63,534 nucleotides of DNA, from the NCBI RefSeq assembly GCF_004348265.1, contig NZ_SMNT01000022.1, positions 1-63,534 of the forward strand, given 5' to 3'. The stretch is from Methylobacterium segetis (lineage in GTDB: Bacteria; Pseudomonadota; Alphaproteobacteria; Rhizobiales; Beijerinckiaceae). The translations under genes were made by a program, and so were the position numbers. The notes beneath the pieces were generated by a model. That model saw only the letters and a list, made by a program, of their open reading frames with translations, did no database searches and was not told the origin of the DNA. This document shows positions 35,116 through 44,369 of this stretch, one piece after another; position 1 is the stretch's first letter; every line of letters starts with the position of its first letter.

Positions 35116-35876
35116 CGCACGGCGGCCTCCGCGTCCGGCTCGACCGTCACGGGGGCACCGCCCCGCGCGACCGGCGCGACGAAATTGTAGCGCACGAGGC
35201 TCAACCCGCCGGTGGTGCCCTCCCGCGGCGTGAACGCGTATTCCGTCACGGAGCAATTCGCGACTTCGGCCTGCGCGTCGATGCCCAGGATCTCCGCCTC
35301 GGTCATGGTCTCGAGGAGGTAGCGCAGGCACAGCACCACGACCTGATGGGCGACCACCAGCACCCGCTGCCCGCCATGATGCAGGGAGACGGTGTCGAGG
35401 GCGCTCCTGAGGCGCAGGATGACGTCGCACCAACTCTCGCCGGAGGGCGGGCGGTGATAGAACTTGCCGAGGCGGGCGCGCATCTCGGCCTGATCGGGAT
35501 GCAGTTCCGCCACGCCCGCATGCGTGAGGCGGTCGAGGATCCCCAGTTCCTTCTCGCGAAGGCGCTCGTCGATGATGGGTTCGCCCGCGCCGTCGGCGAG
35601 GCCGCCCGCCCGCCGGATGAGAGCCGCCGTGCCCTGTGCGCGCCGGTAGGGCGAGGTCAGCACGACCTCAGGGCGCTCGCCGGAGGGCATGGCGGCGAAC
35701 CAGCGCCCGAGCGCCAGGGCCTGCTGCTCGCCGCGCGAACTGAGAGCGACGTCGACATCGCGTTCGGCGATCTCGATCCGCGAGAGGCCCGCCCCGTGCG
35801 CCGCGTTGCGGGCGACGTTGCCGGCACTCTCGCCGTGGCGGACGATCCAGATCCGGCTCGGCCAGCGTTGCTGCAT
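35112..35876 (-). CDS. Histidine phosphatase superfamily protein
   Basis: A 254-residue phosphoglycerate-mutase-like enzyme. The active-site motif is WIVRHGESAGN (His13), with an Arg in TSPYRRAQGTA, Glu in REKELGILD and the second His in VLVVAHQVVV. It is longer than classic phosphatases. It is the first gene of a two-gene unit with the NAD(P)HX dehydratase; a direct link between their roles is not evident. The start is the ATG at 35874-35876. Confidence 0.88.
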   Translation of the reverse strand: MQQRWPSRIWIVRHGESAGNVARNAAHGAGLSRIEIAERDVDVALSSRGEQQALALGRWFAAMPSGERPEVVLTSPYRRAQGTAALIRRAGGLADGAGEPIIDERLREKELGILDRLTHAGVAELHPDQAEMRARLGKFYHRPPSGESWCDVILRLRSALDTVSLHHGGQRVLVVAHQVVVLCLRYLLETMTEAEILGIDAQAEVANCSVTEYAFTPREGTTGGLSLVRYNFVAPVARGGAPVTVEPDAEAAVR

Positions 35877-36116
35877 CCAAGGTGTCCTCTCCCGGTGCAG
35901 GCGCTAACGTTCGCGGCGCGCGCGGGTTCGCCGCCGTCGACGAAGTCGGCGCGGCGGAGGTGATCGAGGTTCCCCCTTGCCGCAGGGCGGCCACGCGGAG
36001 ACCTTGCGTGATCGCGCCCGGAAGCCGAGGTTGGCCCCCGCGCCGAGCGGCGCGAGGCCGAACCCTCCGGTTCGCCCTGCCTGCGACGTCGGATCCGACA
36101 CGAGGAGACAGTCACG

Positions 36117-36407
36117 TTGGCCAAAGCCTATTGGGTCGCCACCTACCGGTCCGTCAGCAACCCCGATGCCTTGGCCGCCTACGCCCAGCGGAGCGGCCCG
36201 GCGATCGCCGCTGCCGGTGGCCGCATCCTCGCGCGCGGGTTGCCGGCCCAGGTCTACGAATCCGGCCAGCAGCAGCGCGTCGTCCTCATCGAGTTCGACA
36301 GCGTGGAGCAGGCGCGCGCCGCGCACGATAGTCCGGCCTATCAGGATGCGCTGGCCTTGCTCGCCGGCGGAGCCGAGCGCGACATCCGCATCGTCGAGGC
36401 CGCGTGA
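36117..36407 (+). CDS. DUF1330 domain protein
   Basis: A 96-residue ferredoxin-like fold protein of the DUF1330 family: AYWVATYRSVSNPDALAAYAQRSGPAIAAAGGRILARG, then VVLIEFDSVEQARAAHDSPAYQDALALL. It is probably a dimeric small-molecule-binding or monooxygenase-like protein; no function is known. The start is a TTG at 36117 with GAGGAGA upstream. The 240 bases before it (35877-36116) hold no gene that I can support. Confidence 0.83.
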   Translation: MAKAYWVATYRSVSNPDALAAYAQRSGPAIAAAGGRILARGLPAQVYESGQQQRVVLIEFDSVEQARAAHDSPAYQDALALLAGGAERDIRIVEAA

Positions 36408-36482
36408 GACGGCGCGCGAGGCTGCGGAAGAGCCCGCGCCTCGCGCGGCTTCCGTTTCGGCCGATCAGGATGGAGACCTTCG

Positions 36483-36965
36483 ATGCCGAATGTGAGCACC
36501 TGCCTCTGGTTCGCGCGTGATGCTGAGGCGGCCGTTCAGTTCTACGTCTCGCTCGTGCCCGATTCTCGTCTCGAACGGACGCTGCACGCGCCGGGACCCT
36601 GGCCGGGCGGAGAGCCGGGCGACGCGATCCTGCTCACCTTCACGCTCGGTGGGCAGAGCTTCCAGGCGCTGAACGGCGGCGTGCCGGCGGATTACGGCAC
36701 GGCAGCCTCGATCGCCGTCTCGTGCTCGGATCAGGCGGAGATCGACCGCCTCTGGGCGGCGCTGACCTCGGACGGCGGCGCGGAGATCATGTGCGGCTGG
36801 TTGCGTGACCGCTGGGGCGTGCCCTGGCAGATCTTTCCCGAAGCCCTGCCGCGTCTTCTGGCCGACCCGGATCCCGCCGTTGCCGCCCGGGTCTTCGAGG
36901 CCATGCAGGGGATGGTGAAGCTCGACCTCGCAGCCCTGGAGCGCGCGGCCGCCGGCGCGTCCTGA
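36483..36965 (+). CDS. VOC family protein (PhnB/3-dmu-9-like)
   Basis: A 160-residue glyoxalase-fold protein. It opens STCLWFARDAEAAVQFYVSLVPDSRL, contains ILLTFTLGGQSFQALNGG and ends with WGVPWQIFPEALPRLLADPDP, the signature of the 3-demethylubiquinone-9 methyltransferase-like VOC subgroup. Metal-binding residues are not complete enough to predict an enzyme activity. The gene follows the DUF1330 gene by 75 bases and may share its transcript. Confidence 0.86.
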   Translation: MPNVSTCLWFARDAEAAVQFYVSLVPDSRLERTLHAPGPWPGGEPGDAILLTFTLGGQSFQALNGGVPADYGTAASIAVSCSDQAEIDRLWAALTSDGGAEIMCGWLRDRWGVPWQIFPEALPRLLADPDPAVAARVFEAMQGMVKLDLAALERAAAGAS

Positions 36966-37190
36966 TCCCTCGACGTGCGGCGCCCGGGAAGCCGCCACGC
37001 GGCGCGAAGGAAGCGTCGCCGCCGAAGATCCCGCGATCGGATCCGGGCCGTCCGACACGGCGAGGCCATGGCGCGTCCCATCCGCTGCGCCACGTTGGCG
37101 CATCAACTAGCAATTGCAGAACTTAATTGTCGGCAACTTGTTGTCGCCGCGCTTGCCGGCAATCGCCTTCCGGCTCGTGCGGGGGGGCTG

Positions 37191-38402
37191 ATGTCGCTGG
37201 GAGTAGACCGAACCGCATCCTGGTGCGAGGCCGACGCGGAACGCCGTAGGCTCCGGGCCGTGGTGGCCATCCCGGTGCGCAACGAGGCCGAGCGGATCGG
37301 AGCCTGCCTCGGGGCGCTCGCCGCCCAGGAGGGGATCGGGGCGGGCGGCCTCGGCGTGGTGCTGTGCCTCAACAATTGCAGCGACGGCACGGCTTGGGTG
37401 GTCGCCTCCCTGCGGCCCTCCCTGCGCATGCCCGTCCGCGTGGTCGAGCGCGCATTCGCGCAGGCGAATGCAGGCTGGGCCCGGCGCGAGGCGATGGAGG
37501 CCGCGGCATTGTGGCTCGAGGAGGGCGACGCACCGGACGGGGTGATCCTGACCACCGACGCGGACAGCCGGGTGCCCGCCGACTGGGTCGCCAGGAACCT
37601 CGCCGCCATCACCGACGGGGTCGACGCCGTGGCGGGCCGGATCGCCCTCGACGCGGACGAGGCGGCGCGGCTGCCGGCGGCGCTGCACGCACGGGGACGG
37701 CTGGAGGGCACCTATGAGGCCCTCCTCACCGAGATCGAGGCGCGGATCGACCCTCTCCCGCACGATCCCTGGCCGCGGCACTGGACCACCTCGGGCGCCT
37801 CGCTCGCCGTTCGCCTCGCGGCCTACCGGCAGGTCGGGGGCATGCCGCCCCTGGCGATCGGCGAGGACCGGGCCTTCGTCTCCTCGCTCCTGACGAGCGA
37901 CGCGCGGGTCCGCCACGATCCGCAGGTGACCGTCGTCACCTCCGGCCGGCTCGACGGGCGCGCGCCGGGCGGGGCCGCCGACACGATGAAGCTGCGGTGC
38001 GAGGTGCCGGAGAGCCCGTGCGATGTCCGCCTGGAGCCGTTGCCACGAGCCCTTTTCCGCTTCGCCTGGCGACGCCGCCTGCGGCGGCTGAACGCGGCCG
38101 GGCGCTTCGACCGCACCCGTCTGTGGGCACCGTGGCTGGGCATCCCGGACGATCTCGCGCACAGCATCGCCTGCCTGCCCGGCCCCGGCGCCCGGCTCGC
38201 GGCCGTCGAGGCGGCAAGTCCCTCCCTGGCCTACAGGCCGCTGCTGCCGGCCGAGCTTCCCGCGCAGATCCGGTCGGCGCGCGCGGCGCTGAGCCTGCTT
38301 CGCGCCCTTGCCCGTCGCCGCGTCCGTCCCAGGGTGCCTCGGCTCGCCGCACCGGTGGCAGCACACGGCCAGCCGCCGATGGAGCGTCCCGGCAATGCCT
38401 GA
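37191..38402 (+). CDS. Family 2-type glycosyltransferase
   Basis: A 403-residue GT-A fold enzyme. VVAIPVRNEAERIGACLGALAAQ starts the nucleotide-sugar domain near residue 25; LCLNNCSDGT, TTDADSRVPADWVARNL (the DxD-type metal site) and a later acceptor motif (GEDRAFVSSLL) follow. The C-terminal 120 residues are basic and without clear membrane helices. I use the ATG at 37191; in-frame starts further upstream lack support. It leads a four-gene run with an acyl-CoA dehydrogenase-like protein, a PIG-L deacetylase and a methyltransferase, which points to making or decorating a glycan or glycolipid. Confidence 0.83.
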   Translation: MSLGVDRTASWCEADAERRRLRAVVAIPVRNEAERIGACLGALAAQEGIGAGGLGVVLCLNNCSDGTAWVVASLRPSLRMPVRVVERAFAQANAGWARREAMEAAALWLEEGDAPDGVILTTDADSRVPADWVARNLAAITDGVDAVAGRIALDADEAARLPAALHARGRLEGTYEALLTEIEARIDPLPHDPWPRHWTTSGASLAVRLAAYRQVGGMPPLAIGEDRAFVSSLLTSDARVRHDPQVTVVTSGRLDGRAPGGAADTMKLRCEVPESPCDVRLEPLPRALFRFAWRRRLRRLNAAGRFDRTRLWAPWLGIPDDLAHSIACLPGPGARLAAVEAASPSLAYRPLLPAELPAQIRSARAALSLLRALARRRVRPRVPRLAAPVAAHGQPPMERPGNA

Positions 38403-38434
38403 CACGGCGCAGGCGGCCTGACGGAGGCAGGGAA

Positions 38435-39580
38435 ATGGACCGGAGGACACCCCTCGACCTCGCCTACGACGCGCTCGCGGCCGCGCGAGCGGTCGCGGAG
38501 ACGGCCGCGGCGCGCGCGGATGCCGAGGATCGCGACGACGGCTTCCCGGCCGCCGACGTCTCGGACCTCGCGCGTCTCGGGCTGCTGGCAGCGCCGGTTC
38601 CCGCCGCGGAGGGCGGCGCCGGCCTCGGCGAGGAGCCGGGCTCGTCCAAGCTCGCGCAGGTGCTGCGGCTCGTCGGCTACGGCAGCCTCGCGCTCGGGCG
38701 GCTCTACGAGGGCCACGTCAACGCGATCCAGCTCGTCGCCCGGTACGGCCATGCAAGCCAGCGCGCGCGCCTGTTCGCCGATGCGAGCGGCGGCCACCTG
38801 TTCGGCGTCTGGAACACCGAGCCGCCGGAAGGCGGTCTCACCCTCGACGAGGCGGCCGGTCCCACCCTTCGCGGTGTGAAGACCTTCGCCTCCGGCGCCG
38901 GCTTCGTCACGCGTGCGCTGGTGACGGCGCGGCGGGCCGGGCAGGGCGATCCCCTGATGCTCGTCCTCCCGCTCGCACCGGGCGAGCGGGCGGATCTGTC
39001 GGCATGGCGGGCGCAGGGCATGCGGGCCTCGGCCACGGGCACCGTCGACTTCACCGGCCTCCCGGTCGCGGGCGACGATCTCCTCGGCGGCCCCGACGAT
39101 TATCACCGGCAACCCGCCTTCTCGGGCGGTGCGTGGCGGTTCGCGGCGGTGCAATCGGGTGGCATCGAGGCGGTGTTCGACGCTTGGCGCGCGCATCTCG
39201 CGGCGTCGGGGCGCGGGAGCGACCCGCATCAGCTCGCGCGGCTCGGCGACGGCGCCATCGCCGTCGAGAGCGCGCGGCTATGGGTCATGCGGGCGGCGGA
39301 AATCGCCACCGGCGCGACGCTCGAGCCGGAGCGCGTCGTCGCCTACGTGAATCTCGCCCGGCTCGCCGTCGAACGGGCCGGTCTCGATGTGCTGCAGCTC
39401 GCCCAGCGATCGGTCGGCCTGCAGGGCTTCCTCCGCGGCCACCCACTGGAGCGGCTCTCCCGCGACCTCGCCACCTACCTGCGCCAGCCCGCGCCGGACC
39501 GCGCGCTCACCACGGCCGCCAGCGAGATCCTCGCGGCAGGCGGACGGGCCGGCGACCTCTGGGAGAGGAGCGCCGAGTGA
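38435..39580 (+). CDS. Acyl-CoA dehydrogenase-like flavoprotein
   Basis: A 381-residue protein with the acyl-CoA dehydrogenase fold: helical N-terminal domain, a central beta domain (HLFGVWNTEPPEGGLTL, GVKTFASGAGFVTRALV) and a C-terminal helical domain (NLARLAVERAGLDVLQLAQRSVGLQGFLRGHPLERLSRDLATYLRQPAPD). The usual catalytic Glu cannot be placed with confidence. It lies between a glycosyltransferase and a deacetylase, so it may act on a lipid or sugar-linked acyl group rather than in beta-oxidation. The ATG at 38435 follows GAGGCAGGGAA. Its stop overlaps the PIG-L start. Confidence 0.8.
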   Translation: MDRRTPLDLAYDALAAARAVAETAAARADAEDRDDGFPAADVSDLARLGLLAAPVPAAEGGAGLGEEPGSSKLAQVLRLVGYGSLALGRLYEGHVNAIQLVARYGHASQRARLFADASGGHLFGVWNTEPPEGGLTLDEAAGPTLRGVKTFASGAGFVTRALVTARRAGQGDPLMLVLPLAPGERADLSAWRAQGMRASATGTVDFTGLPVAGDDLLGGPDDYHRQPAFSGGAWRFAAVQSGGIEAVFDAWRAHLAASGRGSDPHQLARLGDGAIAVESARLWVMRAAEIATGATLEPERVVAYVNLARLAVERAGLDVLQLAQRSVGLQGFLRGHPLERLSRDLATYLRQPAPDRALTTAASEILAAGGRAGDLWERSAE

Positions 39581-40317
39581 TGCGGGCCGACGCGCTCCTC
39601 TCCGCGGCGGAGGCGCTTCCCTATGCCGAATTGAGCGAGATCACCGCGGGACGCGGCCTCGTCGTGGTCGCCCCCCACCCGGACGACGAGAGCCTCGGCT
39701 GCGGCGGCTTGATCGCGCAATCGCGTGCCCGAGGATGGCCGGTGCGGCTGGTCGTCGTGAGCGACGGGGTCGGCTCGCACCCGAATTCGGCGAGCTATCC
39801 GCCCGCGCGCTTGCGTGCCCTGCGCGAGGCGGAGACGCTCGCTGCGGCGCGCGCCCTGGGGCTCGGCGCGGAACACGTTCGCTTCCTGCGCCTTCCGGAC
39901 CGGTCCGTGCCGTCGACGGGTCCGGAGGCGGAGGCTGCCGCAGGTGCGATCGCCGCGGCCGCGCGCGAATGCGGGGCTGGGGCGCTGTTCGTGACCTGGG
40001 CGCACGACCCGCACTGCGACCATCAAGCCTGCGCCGCCCTGGCGGGCCTCGCCCTGCGGCACCTCGAAGGCGTCCGCCTGTTCGCCTACCCGGTCTGGGG
40101 TTGGTCGTTGCCGGCGGAGACCGAGGTCGGCCCCGGCCCGGACGGCGTCCGCCTCGACGTGACCGGGCAGCTCGCGGCGAAGGCTGCCGCCATCGCGGCC
40201 CACCGCTCGCAGACCACCGACCTGATCGTCGACGATCCCAACGGCTTCCGCCTCGACGCGGCCATGCTGGCGCGCTTCGCCCGTCCCTTCGAGATCTTCC
40301 TGAAAGTGCATCCGTGA
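39580..40317 (+). CDS. PIG-L family deacetylase
   Basis: A 245-residue zinc-dependent N-deacetylase of the PIG-L / LmbE family. The metal motif APHPDDESLGCGG (His33, Asp35-Asp36) and the second His motif HDPHCDHQACAAL are both present. These enzymes remove the acetyl group from N-acetylglucosamine-type sugars, for example on glycolipids or thiol cofactors. The start overlaps the upstream stop (ATGA) and its stop overlaps the methyltransferase GTG (GTGA), so the three genes are translationally coupled. Confidence 0.9.
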   Translation: MRADALLSAAEALPYAELSEITAGRGLVVVAPHPDDESLGCGGLIAQSRARGWPVRLVVVSDGVGSHPNSASYPPARLRALREAETLAAARALGLGAEHVRFLRLPDRSVPSTGPEAEAAAGAIAAAARECGAGALFVTWAHDPHCDHQACAALAGLALRHLEGVRLFAYPVWGWSLPAETEVGPGPDGVRLDVTGQLAAKAAAIAAHRSQTTDLIVDDPNGFRLDAAMLARFARPFEIFLKVHP

Positions 40318-40931
40318 CCCGGCACGAAGCCTCTCTGCCGCCGAGCTATTTCGACGAGCGATACGCGCGCGATCCCGACCCCTGGCAATTCGCCACGAGC
40401 GCGTATGAGCGGGCGAAGTACGCGGCCACGCTCGATGCCCTGCCGCGGCAGCGCTACGGGTCCGCTCTGGAAGTGGGCTGCTCGATCGGCGTGCTCACCG
40501 AGGCGCTGGCCGGGCGATGCGACGCGCTCGTCGGCATCGACGTGGCAGAGCGTGCCCTGGCGCAGGCCCGGGAGCGGTGCCGCGCGCTCCCGCATGTCCG
40601 CTTCGCGTGTGTTCAGGTGCCCGGACGCTGGCCCGAGGGCCGGTTCGATCTGATCCTCCTGTCCGAGGTCGTCTACTATCTCGATGCGGACGACGTGGCG
40701 CGCTTGGCCGGCCGGATCGCGGACTGCCTCCGGCCGGGCGGCGACGTCCTCCTGGTGCATTGGACGGGTCGGACGCATTACCCGCTCACGGGGGACGAGG
40801 CAGCCGAGACCTTCATCCGGAATGCGGCCGGATTCCTCGGCGTCTCACGGCACGCGCGGACGCCCGAGTACCGGCTCGACGTCCTTCGCGACCGCCGCAC
40901 GCCGGCTCGTCCTGATCCGGCCTGTCGGTAG
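40314..40931 (+). CDS. NodS-like SAM-dependent methyltransferase
   Basis: A 205-residue class I methyltransferase. The NodS-type opening (PPSYFDERYARDPDPWQFATSAYERAKYAATLDAL) is followed by the SAM motif ALEVGCSIGVLTEAL, GIDVAERAL, FDLILLSEVVYYLDADD and LRPGGDVLLVHW. NodS N-methylates the free amine left by a deacetylase on chitin oligosaccharides; here the upstream PIG-L enzyme could supply such an amine. That link is inference. It starts at a GTG and ends 109 bases before the convergent kinase gene. Confidence 0.85.
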   Translation: MTRHEASLPPSYFDERYARDPDPWQFATSAYERAKYAATLDALPRQRYGSALEVGCSIGVLTEALAGRCDALVGIDVAERALAQARERCRALPHVRFACVQVPGRWPEGRFDLILLSEVVYYLDADDVARLAGRIADCLRPGGDVLLVHWTGRTHYPLTGDEAAETFIRNAAGFLGVSRHARTPEYRLDVLRDRRTPARPDPACR

Positions 40932-41040
40932 AAGGCTCCCGATCCACCGCGCAGCCGCCGCGCACCTGTCGGCGCCCGCGCCTCCGACCGGCTGCCAGAA
41001 CAGCGTTCGCGGGACGAGAAACGATCAATGGACGCCCCTC

Positions 41041-44000
41041 TCAGGCGGCCTTGTCGTTCTGATGCTCCTGCATGGAGGCGAGGGGAGCCTCGAGGCGACA
41101 GACGAGGCCGGTCGGCGCGTAGGTCAGCTTGACCTCGCCCCCGACCTCGGCCGCGAAGCTGCGTTCGATCAGGCGAGATCCGAACCCCTTCCGGGTCGGC
41201 TTCGCGAGAATGGGCGGTCCGCCCTGCTCGGCCCAGGTCAGGCAGAACCGCGGCGCCTCGCCTTCGTGCACCACGTGCCAGCGCAGATCCACGACCCCGC
41301 TCTCGTTCGCGAGCGCGCCGTACTTGGCCGCGTTGGTGGCGAGCTCGTGCAGGGCGAGAGCCAGGGTGAGGGCGGCCTTGGCGGAAAGGTGCACGTTCGG
41401 GCCGCTCATGCGGATTCGGTTCGCGGCGGATCCGCGATGCACCGCGAGCGCCCCCTCGATGACGTCCGCGATCGGCGCCGCGGTCCAGCTCGACTGGGTC
41501 AGGATGTCGTGCGCACGGCCGAGAGAGATGAGGCGTGCGGCGAAGGCCTCGCGCGCCTGCTCCTGGTCGGGCGCGTTGCGGAAGGTCTGGCTCGCGATCG
41601 CCTGGACGAGGGCGAGCGTGTTCTTGACCCGGTGCTGCAACTCGCCGGTGAGCAGGCGCTGGTGCTCCTCGGCGCGCTTGCGCTCCGTGATGTCGAGCAT
41701 GGCGCCGATCATCCGGATCGCGCGGCCGATCTCGTCGCGGATGACGTAGCCGCGGTCGAGGATGTGGGCGTAGGAGCCGTCCGCGCGCAGGAACCGGTAC
41801 TCGTCGGCCCAGGCCGCCCCGGTTCCGTCGATGACGGCGTGGATGCCGGCGTCGATCCGGGCCCGGTCGTCGGGATGAATGTGGGAGATCCACCAGTCGC
41901 CGGTCGGCTCCACGGCGTCCGTGGCGTGGCCGTGGGCGGTCAGCAGCGCCTCGTTCCAGAGGAGGTGGTTCGTGGCGAGGTCCCAGTCCCAGACCGCATC
42001 GTTGGTGGCGCGGGCCGCCAGCCGGTAGCGCTCCTCGGTCTCGCGCAGCGCCTCCTCCGCCTGCCGGCTCTCGGTGACGTCACGCACCGTGCCGATGAAG
42101 CGCACGGTGCGGCCGTCCCGGACGAAGGATTGCCCCTTGGCCGCGACCCAGCGCTCGACGCCGTCCTCCAGCCCGACGGTGCGGTAGGTGATGTCGTAGG
42201 TGCCGCTCCCGGTCGGGTCGAGGGCGGCCCTCACGGCGTCGTCGACCCAGCCTCTGTCCTCGGGATGCAGTCCGGCCAGGAAGATCTCGTAGGAGACGGC
42301 CGCGTCGGGCGGCAGCCCGAACAGGGCGCGGGTGCGCCCGTCCCAGCCCAGATCGCCGGTGACGAGGTCGTAGTCGAAGATGCCGGTATTCGCGGCCTCG
42401 ACGGCGAGCCGCGCTTGCTCCTGCGCCCGTCGCAGTGCCGCCTCGGCTTCCTTGCGGTCGTGTATGTCGCTGTTGCTGCCGAGCCAGCCGATCGCTGCGC
42501 CGCTCGCGTCCCGCAGCGGCTCGGCCCGGATCAGGAACCAGCGATAGGTCCCGTCGACGCGCCGCAGGCGGGCCTCGGTGTCGTAGACGGCCTCACGCGT
42601 GCGAGCATTCTCCCAGGCCCGCATCAGGCCCGGCAGGTCGTCCGGGTGGATGACCTCGCCCCAGCCGAGCGGCAGCGCCTGCTCCGGCGTCTGGCCGGTA
42701 TAGGCGTACCAGCGATTGTTCAGGTAGCTGAGGCTGCCATCGGGGTTGCCGAACCAGATGATCGCCGGGGCCAGCTCGGTCAGCGCCTCGAAGCGCTCCT
42801 CGGCCACCTTGCGCTCGTGGATGTCGAGGGTGGTGCCGATCCAGCTCGTCAGAACCCCCGCTGCATCGCGGACCGGTCGTGCGCGCGAGAGAAACCAGCG
42901 GTATTGTCCATCCGCCCGGCGCAGCGGGAACTCGACCTCGTAGACACGCTCGCCCTTCGCCGCCGCGAGCCACGCGTCGCGGACGCGCTCGCGGTGGCCC
43001 GGGTGGATCGCGCCCATCCAACTCGCCTCCCCGGTCTCGCCGGGGGGCAGGCCGGTGTAATCGTACCAGTAGGCGTTGCAGTAGGTGATGGTGCCGTCGG
43101 CGTCGCCGAACCAGACCACCTGCGGGCTGACCTCGACGAGGGAGCGGTAGCGCAACTCGCTCTCCTGCAGCGCGGCCTCGGAGGCGCGGTGCTCGGTGCG
43201 GTCGCGCAGGATCTTGAGAAATCCCAGGTGTTCGCCGTCCTCCGACGTCAGCGGCATCATCTCGCCGGCCGCCCAGAAGCGGCTGCCGTCCTTGCGCAGG
43301 TGCCAGCGCTCGTCGGGTGCGCTCCCGGTCCCCAGTGCGAGATTCATCTCCGCCGGCGGCCTGCCTTCGGCGCGGTCCTCGGGCGTGAAGAGGGTAGCGA
43401 CCGGCCGGCCGAGCATTTCCGCCTCGGTCCAGCCCAGGATGCGCTCGGCGCCGGCGTTCCAGCGGGTGACGCGCCCCTGCGGATCGGCGGCCACGATGGC
43501 GTAATCGGTAGCGCTGTCGAGAATGCGTTCGTGAAGCCGGCGCTGCTCCGCCTGCTCGCGCAGGGATCGACGCAGCTCCATCTGCGCCATGGTCTGCCGG
43601 GCGAGCCGCGCCAGTCCTCGGCGCTGACGCTCCGAGAGTTCCCGCGGCTGGGTGTCGAGCACGCAGACGGTGCCGATGGGCTGCCCCTCGGCGGTCTTCA
43701 GAAGGGCGCCGGCGTAGAAGCGCAGGCCGGGCTCGCCGGTGACGAGCGGGTTGTTCTCGAAGCGCGGATCGCGGGCGGCGTCCGGTACGTAGAGAAACTC
43801 CTCCTGCAGGATCGCCTGCCGGCAGAAGGAGGTCTCGAGCGGGGTCTCGCGAACGCCGAGCCCGACCTCGGCCTTGAAGAACTGCCTCCCCTCACCGACG
43901 AGATTGACCACCGCGATCGGCGTCTCGCACAGTTCCGCGGCGGCTTCCGCGATCTCGTCGAAATCCTGCTCCCGCGGCGTGTCGAGCAGCCGATAGCGGT

Positions 44001-44085
44001 CGAGCGCCCGAAGGCGCACGGCTTCACTCTCACTCGTCGTGGCGCAATCCATGATTGGCAGGCTTGGAAGCTCGGGTGGTCCCAT
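41041..44085 (-). CDS. GAF-5xPAS-HWE sensor histidine kinase
   Basis: A 1014-residue soluble sensor with no membrane helix. Order: a GAF domain (about 35-170, LRALDRYRLLDTPREQDFDEI), five PAS domains (starting about 180, 305, 430, 560 and 690; for example YCNAYWYDYTG, YLNNRWYAYTG and FDYDLVTGDLGWD), and a C-terminal HWE kinase with the phospho-acceptor His in GELQHRVKNTLALVQAI, ALHELATNAAKYGAL and the WxE-type CLTWAEQGG. HWE kinases feed general-stress and light or redox responses in alphaproteobacteria. The start is uncertain: ATG at 44085 or 44052. The neighbouring PAS protein is divergent and may share its input. Confidence 0.9.
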   Translation of the reverse strand: MGPPELPSLPIMDCATTSESEAVRLRALDRYRLLDTPREQDFDEIAEAAAELCETPIAVVNLVGEGRQFFKAEVGLGVRETPLETSFCRQAILQEEFLYVPDAARDPRFENNPLVTGEPGLRFYAGALLKTAEGQPIGTVCVLDTQPRELSERQRRGLARLARQTMAQMELRRSLREQAEQRRLHERILDSATDYAIVAADPQGRVTRWNAGAERILGWTEAEMLGRPVATLFTPEDRAEGRPPAEMNLALGTGSAPDERWHLRKDGSRFWAAGEMMPLTSEDGEHLGFLKILRDRTEHRASEAALQESELRYRSLVEVSPQVVWFGDADGTITYCNAYWYDYTGLPPGETGEASWMGAIHPGHRERVRDAWLAAAKGERVYEVEFPLRRADGQYRWFLSRARPVRDAAGVLTSWIGTTLDIHERKVAEERFEALTELAPAIIWFGNPDGSLSYLNNRWYAYTGQTPEQALPLGWGEVIHPDDLPGLMRAWENARTREAVYDTEARLRRVDGTYRWFLIRAEPLRDASGAAIGWLGSNSDIHDRKEAEAALRRAQEQARLAVEAANTGIFDYDLVTGDLGWDGRTRALFGLPPDAAVSYEIFLAGLHPEDRGWVDDAVRAALDPTGSGTYDITYRTVGLEDGVERWVAAKGQSFVRDGRTVRFIGTVRDVTESRQAEEALRETEERYRLAARATNDAVWDWDLATNHLLWNEALLTAHGHATDAVEPTGDWWISHIHPDDRARIDAGIHAVIDGTGAAWADEYRFLRADGSYAHILDRGYVIRDEIGRAIRMIGAMLDITERKRAEEHQRLLTGELQHRVKNTLALVQAIASQTFRNAPDQEQAREAFAARLISLGRAHDILTQSSWTAAPIADVIEGALAVHRGSAANRIRMSGPNVHLSAKAALTLALALHELATNAAKYGALANESGVVDLRWHVVHEGEAPRFCLTWAEQGGPPILAKPTRKGFGSRLIERSFAAEVGGEVKLTYAPTGLVCRLEAPLASMQEHQNDKAA

Positions 44086-44369
44086 CAGATGTGAACGCCG
44101 GGTGGGATTGAAAGGCCGAGCACGACCTTTGCGCGAATTCCGGTGCCGTGAGGTCACGGCGGCCCGCCACCTCGACCGCCAGACGATTTTTTCGGTCCCT
44201 CTTCCCCTCCATCGGAGAACGGAAGCGAGTACAACCGGCGATACCGACAGGGGCCGTGACCCGGCACCCTCGCTCGGTCCGGATCCGGCACCGCACAGAG
44301 CACTCGGCGGCCGCGGCCCGACGAGCGACACCGGTTCCCTGAGTTGCCTGGTAACGACGCGACGGAAAG

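Noticed and set aside
37191..40931. True nod genes (nodBCS)
   Set aside because: The deacetylase is PIG-L type rather than NodB, and the glycosyltransferase lacks NodC membrane helices; only the methyltransferase is NodS-like.
40684..44094. 1136-codon plus-strand frame across the HWE kinase gene
   Set aside because: An antisense shadow of the kinase: no recognisable motif, while the minus strand encodes complete GAF, PAS and HWE domains.
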